Assembly (NCBI RefSeq): GCF_050033475.1
Contig: NZ_CP188319.1
Location: forward strand, 620,001 to 684,000
DNA length: 64,000 nt
Origin: Cetobacterium sp050033475
GTDB taxonomy: Bacteria > Fusobacteriota > Fusobacteriia > Fusobacteriales > Fusobacteriaceae
Reading direction: 5' to 3'
Part shown: positions 1-11,700 of the stretch, piece after piece
How the letters are laid out: every line of letters begins with the position of its first letter
Numbering within the stretch: the stretch's first letter is position 1
Position numbers and translations under genes: made by a program
The notes under the pieces: generated by a model
The model's input: only the letters and a program-made list of their open reading frames with translations
Told to the model about the DNA's origin: nothing
Database searches by the model: none

Positions 1-1
1 T

Positions 2-1567
2 ATTCCCTACAGAATAGATAATCAAGGAAATATAAAGGATAGTTATATAATAGGTTTTGGAGATCCAACATACTTTAAAGAGGGAAAATTTATAATAGAT
101 GAAAATAATAATGGAACTATTGATAGTAATGAAACTAGAGAATTGGAGATTTTAGGTCCAAATAGTTATAAAACACCTCCAGTGGATTTAGGAGGAAGTA
201 TAAACTTCCATTTTGTAGGAAAATTGAGAGAAAATATAGAAGGTGCAAACTTGGATTTAAGTTTGAAGGCAAGTAGTACTGTGAGTAATACTTTGATGGG
301 GACAACTCCAACAAAGATAATATTACAGGATATAAGCGAAGTTAGAATTAGGAAATCCATAGAATATGATGAAAGTAAAAAGCAGTTATATTTTACATTT
401 AAATTTTATAATGGCCATTCTGACGATATAAAGGATATAGAACTAGAGGATACAATTGATAAAAATTTTATAATCAATAGTTATACGGGATATTGGATTC
501 CTTTTGGAACCAATGAGAAAAAAGCAGTTACTTTTTTTAAGGATGGTTATGAGACAGAGGCTCCTGAGGTTGAAGTGGATTTATTGAGTAATTTTTTAAA
601 TTTTAAATTGAAGAAAATACCTGGAAATACTCTGCAAACTTCACCTGGAGGGATTTTATATATACCTTTTATAATAAATCCAAAATTACCTGAAGATACA
701 ATTTTAAAGAATACAGGACTTTATACTTATAACACAGGGTTAGGAAGAAGTAATAAATTTTCAACAAATGAGATTACCTATGTAATACCATATATGTCTA
801 AGTTATCTTTAATAGGTCAAACATTGGTAGAAAAAGATCCTGCAAAAAAATATACATTTCATAATATTGCTAAAAACGAGGGAAATAGTGCAGATCTTTA
901 TAGTGTAAGTGCTGTTAATAAAATAAATTTTCCAGAGGGAACACTTTTTACTTTTAAAATAAAGAATCAAGATGGAACTTTGGTAAATATGGGAGATAAC
1001 GATGGTGATGGGGTTATAGATACGGGGTATATTGAACCAGGACAGAGTTTAGATATATATTTAGAAGTTGAATTTCCTGGGGATGTTTATAGTTTGGATC
1101 AAACATATAGTGTAAATAAATTATTAGTAAGTAAGAAAAATCCTAACTATAGAGTTTCTGTGGCAGATACCCTAAGGGGAGACTTAAAAGAAGATGAGGT
1201 AGGATTTAAAAAGATGCAAAGTGTTAGAGGAGGGGCTTATACAGAGGGAACAGTGGATTTAATAGAGGGCGAGACTATTTTATATAAATTTATAATAACT
1301 AGAAATAAATCAGAACCAATACCTGGAGAATTAACATTTAAGGATAAAATACCAAGTAATACAATATTAAATAAAGAGGGTGGTTTAATAGAGGGAGGCA
1401 AACCTTTTCTTGTAGTAAAAAGAGAAGGAACTATTCTTTATGGACCAGTAGAGATACCAGAGGTATCAGGAAGTTTAGTACAAAAATTTGATGGAGCTAT
1501 ATTAAGTAATTGGAAAAATGCAGAAGATGTTATAGAAATATACTTCAACGTTAAGGTTATACAGTAA
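2..1567 (+). CDS. DUF11-type repeat surface protein, 5' end cut off by the window
   Basis: The reading frame is open from base 2 with no start codon, so the N-terminus lies outside the window. The TTG at 143 is internal and not a real start. The visible ~520 residues are beta-rich modules of the DUF11 / conserved-repeat type, found in secreted or surface proteins. Two acidic loops of the calcium-binding kind are visible: DENNNGTID, upstream of base 143, and DNDGDGVID near residue 280 counted from base 143. The C-terminus, VIEIYFNVKVIQ, closely matches the end of the 2700-aa protein at 5792-13894, so the two are probably paralogues. The next gene starts 38 bp downstream on the same strand, which suggests an operon. 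No membrane segment or sortase motif is seen. Function is unknown; adhesion or a surface coat is an inference. Confidence 0.75.
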   Translation: MPYRIDNQGNIKDSYIIGFGDPTYFKEGKFIIDENNNGTIDSNETRELEILGPNSYKTPPVDLGGSINFHFVGKLRENIEGANLDLSLKASSTVSNTLMGTTPTKIILQDISEVRIRKSIEYDESKKQLYFTFKFYNGHSDDIKDIELEDTIDKNFIINSYTGYWIPFGTNEKKAVTFFKDGYETEAPEVEVDLLSNFLNFKLKKIPGNTLQTSPGGILYIPFIINPKLPEDTILKNTGLYTYNTGLGRSNKFSTNEITYVIPYMSKLSLIGQTLVEKDPAKKYTFHNIAKNEGNSADLYSVSAVNKINFPEGTLFTFKIKNQDGTLVNMGDNDGDGVIDTGYIEPGQSLDIYLEVEFPGDVYSLDQTYSVNKLLVSKKNPNYRVSVADTLRGDLKEDEVGFKKMQSVRGGAYTEGTVDLIEGETILYKFIITRNKSEPIPGELTFKDKIPSNTILNKEGGLIEGGKPFLVVKREGTILYGPVEIPEVSGSLVQKFDGAILSNWKNAEDVIEIYFNVKVIQ

Positions 1568-1605
1568 AAGTCTTACCTATACTAGGGAAATAATGGGAGG
1601 GCCTT

Positions 1606-4600
1606 ATGAGGGGAAAATTTTTACTTTTTTTTCTATTGATGTCCTCCTTATTACTGGGAGATGGGAATATGATTGTGGAAAATATAGGAGTGTTAGAGCA
1701 TAATGGTCAAACACACTATTCCAATAAGGTCTCAGGAAACCTAAGGTTGGTAAGATTGGGTACCACCATAACCAGTGATAAGGATAGGGTTAAAGTAGGA
1801 GAGATTATAGGATTCAATATAAAAGTAAAGAATTTTTATACGGATGATGTAGGAAATTTCATAACAACAATTGTTTTACCTGGAGGATTTACATTTTTAA
1901 AGAATAGTGCCCATGTGGATAAGGGAAAGATAGTTACAACCATGGGAGAAGGTGGAGCTATTAAGGTGGCTCATACTGGAAAATTAAGAAATGGTGAGGA
2001 GTTAACTGTTTATATATCTGCCCAAGTAAATATAAATTCCAGTCCTGGAGAGAATAAGGTTACAACTTTTTCCCAGGGGGATATAGCTAAAAATACAGAG
2101 GGCAGTGAAGGGACAATAGTTTCAAATACCAGTACTGTAAAAATAATAGTGGATCAAGAAGAAAATGAGCGTAAGGGAGTTATTATAGGTAGGGTGTTTA
2201 TAGATACCAATAGAAACGGACTTTACGACAAGGAAGAAATGGGAGTTCCAGGAGTTAAAATCTATTTGGAAAATGGACATTTTTCAGTGACAGACGGAGA
2301 GGGAAGATATAGTCTTTTTGGAGAAAGGGCAATAACTCATGTGGTTAGATTGGATGAGTTTTCAGCTCCAAAGGGTGGAAAATTAATAAAAATAGATAAC
2401 AGATATAGTGAAAATGGAAATCAAGCCTTTGCAGATTTAAAAAGAGATGAGCTATACAAGGTAAATTTTGCCTATGGAGAAGTAAATGAACAATTTTTAG
2501 ATGAGATGAAATCTAGGGAGGACTTGAAAAAGGCTTTTCCTAAGGAAATAAAGCAAGTTATTGAAAAGGAAGAACTTACCTTTGCTTCTATAACAGCTGG
2601 AGATACTGTGAATGCAAGTGGATTTTTTTCCAGCGATGGAGTTCAGAGTTTAGCCAAGGCAATAGAGGATATAGAAAAGGATAAGAGACAAAGATTATTG
2701 GATGAATATATGGCTAAACAGGAAAAGGAAAAAAAGACCCCAGAGGAAGAACTTCAGCTATTGAAGGATAAGTTGGAAAAAATGGACAATAGTCTAGGAT
2801 TTATGAATTTAAAAGATGGACAATTGGTTTCAGGAACAATTTCTGTTCAGGTAAAGGGAAAAATGGGAAGTCAAATTAATATATCTGTAAATGGGGAAAA
2901 GGTACCATACAAACTTTTAGGAAGTACAGGAAATGCTCCAAAGACAGATTTAAGTTTTTTCCAATATGATGGAGTTAAATTGAAACCTGAAAAAAATATA
3001 ATAAGAGCTGAAATGGAAGTTGATGGAAAGGTTGTGGGAACCAAAGAGGTAACTGTAATTTATCCAGAAAATGTAAAAAAAATAGAATTAATTTATGATA
3101 AAAATGACGCAACTACAAATATAACTAAACCTATGAAAATGGAATTATTAATTGAAGATGGAGATAATCATAGGGTAACAATTCCATACTTTGTTTCAAT
3201 AACCAATGATGGAGGAAATTGGATTGCTCCAGAGGATATTAGTAAAACAGATGATGGTTTACAATTTATAGCAGATAATGGAAGTAAAATTTTAGAATTT
3301 ATGCCACCACCTGAACCAGGAAAGGTGAAGTTTATTATAAGAATTGGAGATTTGGAAAGAAAATATGAGATTAATTTTAGAGCTCCAGAAAGACCTCTGT
3401 TGATGACAGGAATCATTGAGGGAAGAGTGGACTTTAAAGATGGAGGAGGGGGAGGATTTTTCCAAGATGTTTTAAGTGGACATAAGGAAAATAAAGATAC
3501 AAATTTCTCCCATAGAACAGCTTTATTTACTACGGGATCTGTGGGAAATAATTATAATTTAACACTATCCTATGATAATACTAAAAATAATGAAGATGTA
3601 TTTTTCCAAAAAATAAAAAAAGATGACTATTTCCTAGTATTTGGAGATGATTCCATAAGAGGATATGATGCACAATCGATGTCCCATCTATATTTATTAT
3701 TGGATAATGGAACTAGTAGTTATTTGTATGGAGACTATACAATAGATTGGTCTGCAGATGAAGTGGATATAGGAAGTTATTCAAGAACTCTAAATGGATA
3801 TAAATATGCCTATGATGGAGAAAAATTAAAGGCAGAGGCTTTCTTCTCCCATACAAATACTGTAAAAGAAGTTGAAGAATTTCCAGGAAGAGATATATCA
3901 GGACCATATGCTCTTGGTAAAAAGGGAATAATTGAGAATTCAGAACGAATAACAATTTTAAGATATAACAAAAATAATTTATTGGAACCTCCTTTAGAGG
4001 TAGCAGCACCAGAATATACAATAGATTATGATATTGGGGTAATTTACTTTAGTACAATAATACCTAAATTAGATGCCAAGGGAAATCCATTATTTATTAG
4101 GGTAACCTATGAAGTGGAAGATGCATCTGGTAAAAAATATAATGTCTATGGTGGACGTACAAGTTATAAGGTCACAGATTATTTATCCTTGGGTGGAGCC
4201 TATGTAAGAGATGAAAATCCAGAGAAGGATTATGAAAATAAAAGTGTAAATGTTGTTTTAGATGGAAAAAATTTAGGAAAACTGACATTTGAAGCTGGAG
4301 AAACAAGTAATCTTAGAATAAAGGGTAAGGCCCATATGGTTAAGTATATAAATGACCAAAGTCAAAAATTACAGTCTAAGATGATTTATTATGATAGTGA
4401 TGAGGGATTCAAGGCCGATGGAGCCTTTGTAAAACCAGATTCAAGATTATTCTCTATGAATAATACCTATAAGATAGATGATGCAAATGAGATACATTTG
4501 GAAGGATATGAATATAAGGATAAAAAGGAAAATAAAAAATATAAAGAATTATATTTTGCCTACAAGAGAATTATAAATAATAATTCTTCATTGGAATTGG

Positions 4601-5778
4601 GAACAAAATATTCCAATGGAGAGGCTATATCACAAACAGATGACCTTGTAACGGTGGGAGCTAAGTATACTTGGAGTTTAAAATCAATTCCTGATTTACT
4701 AAATTATATTGAATATGAACAGGACGTGAATGATTCCCATGGACGAAGACTTTCTGCAGCAAGTGAATATAGTCCAAATAAATACTTAAAATTATATGGT
4801 AAATATGATTTTGTAAATACCTTGAAGGATACCCATATAATCAATAGATATAACTCAACATTTGGAAGAATTTTCGGTATTGAGTTTGGTTCTATAGAGT
4901 ACATTCAACCATATATAGAATATAGAAAACATACAGGAGATACGGATACTACCTCAGAAATTGCCTATGGATTTAAGAGCGATTATGCTTACAGTGAAAA
5001 TCTATCCTTTAGAGGGGTATTGGAGAAGGTTTCAACCTTATCAAATACTAAAACAGGAAGAGAAAATGAAAAGACAAGTTTAGTTGTATCTTACATTTAT
5101 AGTAATGAGGAAAGTAATACAATGAGTACAGGAAGTATGGATTTAACTAGAGAGAGTGAAAAAACATCGATTCTTATGAAGGGTGGATATGGATTTAAAA
5201 TAAATGATGATTTAACCTTTGCTGTGAAGGATAGATATTATGTTCAAGACATGAATTCAGATCACATAAGAAATAGATTACTATTGGGAATAGCCTATAG
5301 AGATTTGGAAGATGAGTATAATTCCCTATGGAAATATGAAAGTGTTTATGATGATAAGATAGAAAATAAATTATATACTCATAATTCTCATGTTATTAAT
5401 ACGATACATAATTATCAACCAAATAGAGAAAACATATGGACATTTTCAGTTGGAAGTAAATTTGTGAAGGATTCCAATGAATATGTATCTAAGGATTATT
5501 TAGCCTATTTAGTAGGGATTAACTGGAAATACTTCCTTACTGAAAAAATAGATTTAGGTATCAATAGTGCTGCCTATTTAGATACCCAGTCAAATAAGAG
5601 ATATGGATTGGGACTAGAGGTTGGTTATACAATAAATGATCTTTTCTGGATTTCCCTGGGATATAATTTCTTAGGATTTGAGGACAAGGATTTCTACGAG
5701 GATGATAGGTACAGAAAGGGGCTATACTTGAGATTCAGAATGAAACTTAGTGAGGGAATCTTCAGTAGATTTAATTAA
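1606..5778 (+). CDS. Large outer-membrane beta-barrel protein with DUF11 and SdrB-like domains
   Basis: The ATG at 1606 follows a GGGAGG ribosome site. Residues 1-20 look like a signal peptide. Residues ~45-185 form a DUF11-like module, and ~190-260 form an SdrB/carboxypeptidase-regulatory-like domain with a DTNRNGLYD loop (200-208). A charged, helical, coiled-coil-prone stretch spans ~290-410 and is followed by Ig-like beta segments. From about residue 600 to the end the protein reads as amphipathic strands typical of an outer-membrane barrel. Its signatures VFGDDSIRGYDAQS, LYGDYTIDW and YTIDYDIGVIYF match a barrel family that occurs with DUF11 proteins in other Gram-negatives. The C-terminus is aromatic/basic. 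The gene sits between two DUF11 proteins, only 13 bp before the next start. It may anchor, export or display its neighbours, but that is inference. Confidence 0.75.
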   Translation: MRGKFLLFFLLMSSLLLGDGNMIVENIGVLEHNGQTHYSNKVSGNLRLVRLGTTITSDKDRVKVGEIIGFNIKVKNFYTDDVGNFITTIVLPGGFTFLKNSAHVDKGKIVTTMGEGGAIKVAHTGKLRNGEELTVYISAQVNINSSPGENKVTTFSQGDIAKNTEGSEGTIVSNTSTVKIIVDQEENERKGVIIGRVFIDTNRNGLYDKEEMGVPGVKIYLENGHFSVTDGEGRYSLFGERAITHVVRLDEFSAPKGGKLIKIDNRYSENGNQAFADLKRDELYKVNFAYGEVNEQFLDEMKSREDLKKAFPKEIKQVIEKEELTFASITAGDTVNASGFFSSDGVQSLAKAIEDIEKDKRQRLLDEYMAKQEKEKKTPEEELQLLKDKLEKMDNSLGFMNLKDGQLVSGTISVQVKGKMGSQINISVNGEKVPYKLLGSTGNAPKTDLSFFQYDGVKLKPEKNIIRAEMEVDGKVVGTKEVTVIYPENVKKIELIYDKNDATTNITKPMKMELLIEDGDNHRVTIPYFVSITNDGGNWIAPEDISKTDDGLQFIADNGSKILEFMPPPEPGKVKFIIRIGDLERKYEINFRAPERPLLMTGIIEGRVDFKDGGGGGFFQDVLSGHKENKDTNFSHRTALFTTGSVGNNYNLTLSYDNTKNNEDVFFQKIKKDDYFLVFGDDSIRGYDAQSMSHLYLLLDNGTSSYLYGDYTIDWSADEVDIGSYSRTLNGYKYAYDGEKLKAEAFFSHTNTVKEVEEFPGRDISGPYALGKKGIIENSERITILRYNKNNLLEPPLEVAAPEYTIDYDIGVIYFSTIIPKLDAKGNPLFIRVTYEVEDASGKKYNVYGGRTSYKVTDYLSLGGAYVRDENPEKDYENKSVNVVLDGKNLGKLTFEAGETSNLRIKGKAHMVKYINDQSQKLQSKMIYYDSDEGFKADGAFVKPDSRLFSMNNTYKIDDANEIHLEGYEYKDKKENKKYKELYFAYKRIINNNSSLELGTKYSNGEAISQTDDLVTVGAKYTWSLKSIPDLLNYIEYEQDVNDSHGRRLSAASEYSPNKYLKLYGKYDFVNTLKDTHIINRYNSTFGRIFGIEFGSIEYIQPYIEYRKHTGDTDTTSEIAYGFKSDYAYSENLSFRGVLEKVSTLSNTKTGRENEKTSLVVSYIYSNEESNTMSTGSMDLTRESEKTSILMKGGYGFKINDDLTFAVKDRYYVQDMNSDHIRNRLLLGIAYRDLEDEYNSLWKYESVYDDKIENKLYTHNSHVINTIHNYQPNRENIWTFSVGSKFVKDSNEYVSKDYLAYLVGINWKYFLTEKIDLGINSAAYLDTQSNKRYGLGLEVGYTINDLFWISLGYNFLGFEDKDFYEDDRYRKGLYLRFRMKLSEGIFSRFN

Positions 5779-5791
5779 AGGAGGATGATTT

Positions 5792-8700
5792 ATGTTAAAG
5801 TATCTCGTACGACTGCTTATGACACTGTTTTTCCTTTTGGGAACGACAGTCTTTGGAGCACCTGCTCCAGGAAGCTCCTCCATTGGAACTCAAGCAACAA
5901 TAACCTATACTGACACCAATGGACAAAATGTAACAGTAACTTCAAATACGGTAGTATTTACAGTTAATACTGTTAGGGGAGTTTCTGTGACGCCGACAAC
6001 GGCCAACTATTCAGCTAGAGCGGGACAAAATGTTTCTTTCCCTGTGACAATTACCAACACTGGTAACGTGGCAGATACCTATAAAGTTTATACAGCCAAT
6101 GATTCTGCACTGCCAAATATAATATTCACTGTGGATACTAATGGAAATGGAGTTTTAGATGCTGGAGAAAGCACAGTTATACCAGCTTACGGAGTGACAC
6201 CTTCAATAGCATCAGGAGCTTCATTGAAATTAATAGTTACAGGAACAATTCCAACAACAGCAGTAAATGGAACTATACTTAGCAGCATAGTACATGCAAG
6301 ATCGAATACAGATTCAGGAGCTATATCTTGGAGTGAAAACAGATTTACAATAGCAGATGTAGCTAACGTTATTGTAAATAAAACAGCAGTAAATACAGGG
6401 GTTGCAAATCAATTGGCCTTTGATTTACAACTTACCAATAGTGCTGCAGTTGCAAGTGGACTTGTGACAATTACAGATACTTTACCAACCAATGCAACAG
6501 TAGTTGGAACTACGGCTTCTTGGACACCTGCAGGACAAACTGTGGCTAAGAATATAACCTATGCAGATGATGGAGCAGAGCCAAATTCCAATGAAGTAAC
6601 TTTAAAAGTTGTCAACGGAGTTCTTACATTTACTCATACAGCAATGCCGGCAAATAGTACAATAGGTGGAGTACTAAGAGTTGTAATGAGTTATACAGGA
6701 TTAACTGGTGGAACAAAAATAGAAAACAGAGCTTCCTATACATATAACAACGGAACTACAACAGTGGGACCATTCAGTACTGCCACTGCAGTTTATGCAG
6801 TTCCAGAGACAACTGCAGCGGTAGAAATTAGTACAGAGGTTACTTTAACAGCTTTTGCAGGGGATTACATTACAGTTCCTCAAATTGTTTTAAATAGAGG
6901 TAACGTAGCGGCAAGTTATAACTTGACAGTGGAAAATACAACCTATGTAACTAATCCAGTATTCTATGTGGATACTAATGGAGATGGAATTCACCAAAGT
7001 AATGAAACAACAGTAATTACAAATACAGGAACATTGAATCCAGGACAAAGTATTAGAATTATAATGAAAGGTTTAGTAGGTGGAGGAACTCCAGTAGGAA
7101 CAAATACATTTAGAATATATGCTAGAGCCACAACAGGAACAGTAAGTGACTGGAGTGACATTACTTTAAATGTACTTCAAGCGGGAACAGTTGTTACAAT
7201 AGGCCCTGATACAACAGTTGCAACTTCAGCAGGGCAAACTATAACAATTCCACAGACAATTGCAAACTTAGGAAACACATCGGAATCTTTTATTTTAAGT
7301 TTAAGTGATACAAGTAAATTACAAAATGTTTCATATATTGTGGATACAAATGGAGATGGAATAAGACAGGCTGGGGAAACAACTCAAATTACGGCACCAT
7401 TATTTGTATCTGCAGGTGGAACAGCTAAAATATTCTTGGTAGCAACAGTTCCAACAGGAACAACTGGTAGTTTAGTTGAAAGATTATATGTTACATCTCA
7501 AAGTAATTTAAATGCAAAGGATTGGTCAGACATAACTATTAATACTACAACACCGGCAGCGGTGGCAGTGACCAAGGCAATAAAAAATAATACATTCCCA
7601 GGAGTATTTGATTATTCATTGAAAATAACAAATCCAACTGGAAATACAGCTTCAGCTTTAGTAATAACAGATACATTACCAACAACAGTAACAGCTCAAG
7701 GAACAGACGCAAAATGGTATCCATTTGGAGAGGGAACAAACTATAAATGGGTAAGTTATGCGGACAATGGACCAGAGATAACATCCAATGATGTATCCTT
7801 TAAGTTGCTAAGTGGAGTTGCTACATTATCTTACTTAGGAAATGTACCAGCCAATGTGACAAGTACATCACTTGGAGGGGAATTAATAATATCGGTTAAG
7901 GTAAACAGTGGAGTTGCCTATGGAACAGTAATAGCCAATACTGCAAACTTTACCTATAACAATGGAGTAACAACAGGAGTAACAGGAACATCAAATACTG
8001 TAAACTATACAGTACCTACTCCATTCAATGGGGTAAATTTAGCTAATGATTTAACTATAAATGCAGCTAATGGAGAGCAAGTAGTAATACCGCAATCAAT
8101 AACAAATAAAACAGGAGCAGCGGCAACCTATTCATTAAGTATGGATAGTACAACTGCTTTAACTAATGTTAAATACTATTTGGATGCCAATGGAGATGGA
8201 ATTAGACAATATAATGAAAATACAGAAATCGTGGGAGGACAGACCTCTTCTGTAGGAGCTGGAGGAATGTTATATTTCTTCATAGTTGGAAATGCAACAT
8301 CGACAACAGCTTCTCAGTATACCTTTAAAGTATATGCAGTATCAAATGTAAGTACTTCAGATTATGACTTTAGCACTATAACGTTAAATATAGGATTACC
8401 TGGAGTTCTTGTAGATGTAGCACCTGAAATAACACAAAGTACATATCAAGGAGCAACAATAACAATAGCTCAAACAATAACAAATAAAACAGCAACAGCA
8501 GATACTTATGCTTTAAGTTTATCAGGAACAGCAGTATTCTCATCATACCAATTTATCTTAGATACTAACGGAGATGGAATAAGACAGGCTGGAGAAACAA
8601 CAGTTGTAACTACAACTTCATCAGTTGCAGCAAATAATGGAACCTATAAGTTCTTCTTGGTAGGAACATTGAGAACAGACTTACAGGCAACAGAAACCTT

Positions 8701-11700
8701 TAGAATAATGGTAAAATCAACAACAAATAACCTAGCTGTGGATTGGTCAGGAGTAACATTAAATGTATCTTCAACACCACCGGCAGCGGTAGCAGTGACA
8801 AAATCAATAATAAATAATACATTCCCAGGAGTATTTGATTACTCTTTAAAAATAACAAATACATCAGCAACAGAGGGAACAGCATTGGTAATAACAGATA
8901 CATTACCAACAACAGTAACAGCTCAAGGAACAGATGCAAAATGGTATCCATTTGGTAATAGTAGTTATAAATGGGCGAGTTATGCAGATAATGGACCTGA
9001 GATAACATCTAACGATATATCATTTAAATTAATAAGTGGAGTAGCAACATTATCTTATCTAGGAAATGTACCTGCTAATACAACAAGTACATCTATAGGG
9101 GGAGAGTTGGTAATAACAGTTAAGGTAAACAGTGGAGTTGCCTATGGAACAGTAATAGCCAACACAGCAAACTTTACCTATAACAATGGAATAGCAGCAG
9201 GAACAACTGGAACATCAAATACTGTAAACTATACAGTACCAACTCCGTTTAATGCTGTGGATTTATCAACAGACTTAACAATAAATGCGGCGGTTGGAGA
9301 GACTTTAACAATACCACAAACTATATTAAATAAAACAACATCAGCAGCTTCATATAAATTATCCATAGAAAATACAACATTATTACAAAATGTTAAATAC
9401 TATGTGGATACCAATGGAGATGGAATAAGACAATATACAGAAACAACTGAAATTGTAAATGGAATTACTCCAAGCATTGCTCAAAACCAAAGTTTAAAAA
9501 TATTTGTAGTTGGAAAAGTAGATTCAACTTTAGGAGCAGGACAGCAAGTAACAAAAATATTTGCAGTATCTCAAACAAATGTTGGAGACTATGATTTCTC
9601 AACAATCACTTTAAACTTAGGACTTGCAGGAAACGTTATAAACTTAACACCTGATGTGACAGTTTCCACAAGCCAAGGAGCTCAAGTTGTAATAGCTCAA
9701 AGTTTAATAAACAAATCAGCTACGGCGGATACTTATACTCTATCAATAGCAGAAGGAAATCCATTTGCTTCTTACCAATTTATTTTAGATACAAATGGAG
9801 ATGGAGTATTGCAAGCTGGTGAAACAACAGTTGTAACCACAACTCCTTCAGTTGCAGGAAATAATGGAACTTATAAGTTCTTCCTAGTGGGAACTTTGAG
9901 AACAGGATTACAAGCAACTGAAACATTTAAAATATTCGCAAGATCCACAACTAATAACGCTTCTGTGGATTGGAGTACAGTGACTTTAAACGTAGCAGCA
10001 GGGGCAACAGCCAATGTTGCAGTGACAAAATCAATAATAAATAATAGTTTCCCAGGAGTATTTGATTATTCCTTAAAAATAACAAATAGTGGTGGAGCAC
10101 CAGGAACAGGACTTATAATAACAGATAATTTACCTGGAACAGTTACAGCTCAAGGGGATTCTGCAAAATGGTATCCATTTGGATGGAATAGTTTTAAATG
10201 GGTTACTTATGCAGATAATGGTCCAGAAGTAATATCTGATGATGTTGCTTTCAAATTAGTAAATGGACAGGCGGTACTAACTGTATATGCCAATGTACCA
10301 GCAAATACAACGGCTGCATCTCAAGGTGGAGAATTAATAATATCAGTTAAGGTAAATAGTAATGTAGCCTATGGAACAGTAATAGGAAACCAAGCACAAT
10401 TTATCTATAATAATGGAGCTACTGGAGTAACTGGATCTTCCAATCTAGCAAATTATACAGTACCAACTCCATTTAATGCGGTAGATTTAGCTTCAGAAAA
10501 GACTCTAAATGTATCACCGGGAGAGGTTGTTTCAATACCTCAAACATTGACTAATAAAACAGCCAGTGCAACATCTTATAATTTAAGTTTAGATAATACA
10601 AATGTATTGACCAATCTAAAGTATTACGTAGATACAAATGGAGATGGAATAAGACAGGCCACAGAAAATACTGAAATAGTAGGAGGAATAACTCCTTCAG
10701 TGGCAGGAAATAATGGAACTTTAAAATTCTTTGTGGTTGGAACTGTAAATGGTTCAATAGGACAGAGTTTAGTAAAATTATATGCAACATCAAGTAGCAA
10801 TATCTCTGACTATGACTGGAGTGAATTTATATTTAATATAGCACAGGCAGGAGTACTAGTTGATTTAGCACCAGAAACTAGTTTAACTGTAGCCCAGGGA
10901 GCCAATGTAATAATACCACAAACTATAACTAATAAAAGTTCTGTACAAGATTCTTATATGTTGAGTATAACTGGAGAAAATTTATTTGAAAGTTATGGAT
11001 TTGTAATAGATGATAACGGAGATGGATCAAAAGGTTATCAAGAAACAACACCAATAACAACAACTCCAGCAATACCGCCAAATGGTATATTTAAATTCTT
11101 CTTAGTTGGAAAATTAAGAAGTGATTTACCAGCAAGTACAGGTTTTAGAATATATGCTAAATCTGTAAGTAACAGTAATTCAATAGACTGGAGTGGTGTA
11201 GGACTTACAGTTACAGCTCAAGTAAATAGAGCCAATTTAAATGTAGTGCAATCAATAGGAACTACAGTTGTTCCAGGGGCCTATGTATATGTATTCGATT
11301 TAACAAATACAAGTACAACAACAGCTGCAACTGCGATAGAAGTTCAAGCACAGCTACCAAGTGGAGTAATTCCTGATACTACTTTTGGAGTTTGGACACC
11401 ACCTGGTGGAAGTGCAACTAATGTAGATATAGGAGATACAGGGGTAGATATACAGCCAGGTACTGCATTTATAGTTAGAGCAAATGGAGAATTAACATTT
11501 AAATTAGATAATTTACCAGTGGGTGGAACAGGTAGATTAGTATTGAGAGTAAGACCTACTGGAGGATTAGCGTCAGGTACAGTACTACAAATGACAGGAA
11601 GTTATACTTATAATGATGGGGTAGGAAATGCAGCTGGAAATACCAATACAACTTACTATACAATTCCAGATAGAGCCCTTGTTTCAGTTTCTAAAACAGC

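Noticed and set aside
143..145. TTG as the start of the first protein
   Set aside because: The same frame is open to base 2 and already encodes family-like residues (for example an acidic loop) upstream, so the gene is truncated by the window edge and does not start here.
3713..4021. Minus-strand frames inside the large surface-protein genes (also at 7545-7784, 8700-9008, 10551-10793)
   Set aside because: They mirror repeated coding sequence, are Leu/Tyr-rich low-information peptides and lack ribosome sites.
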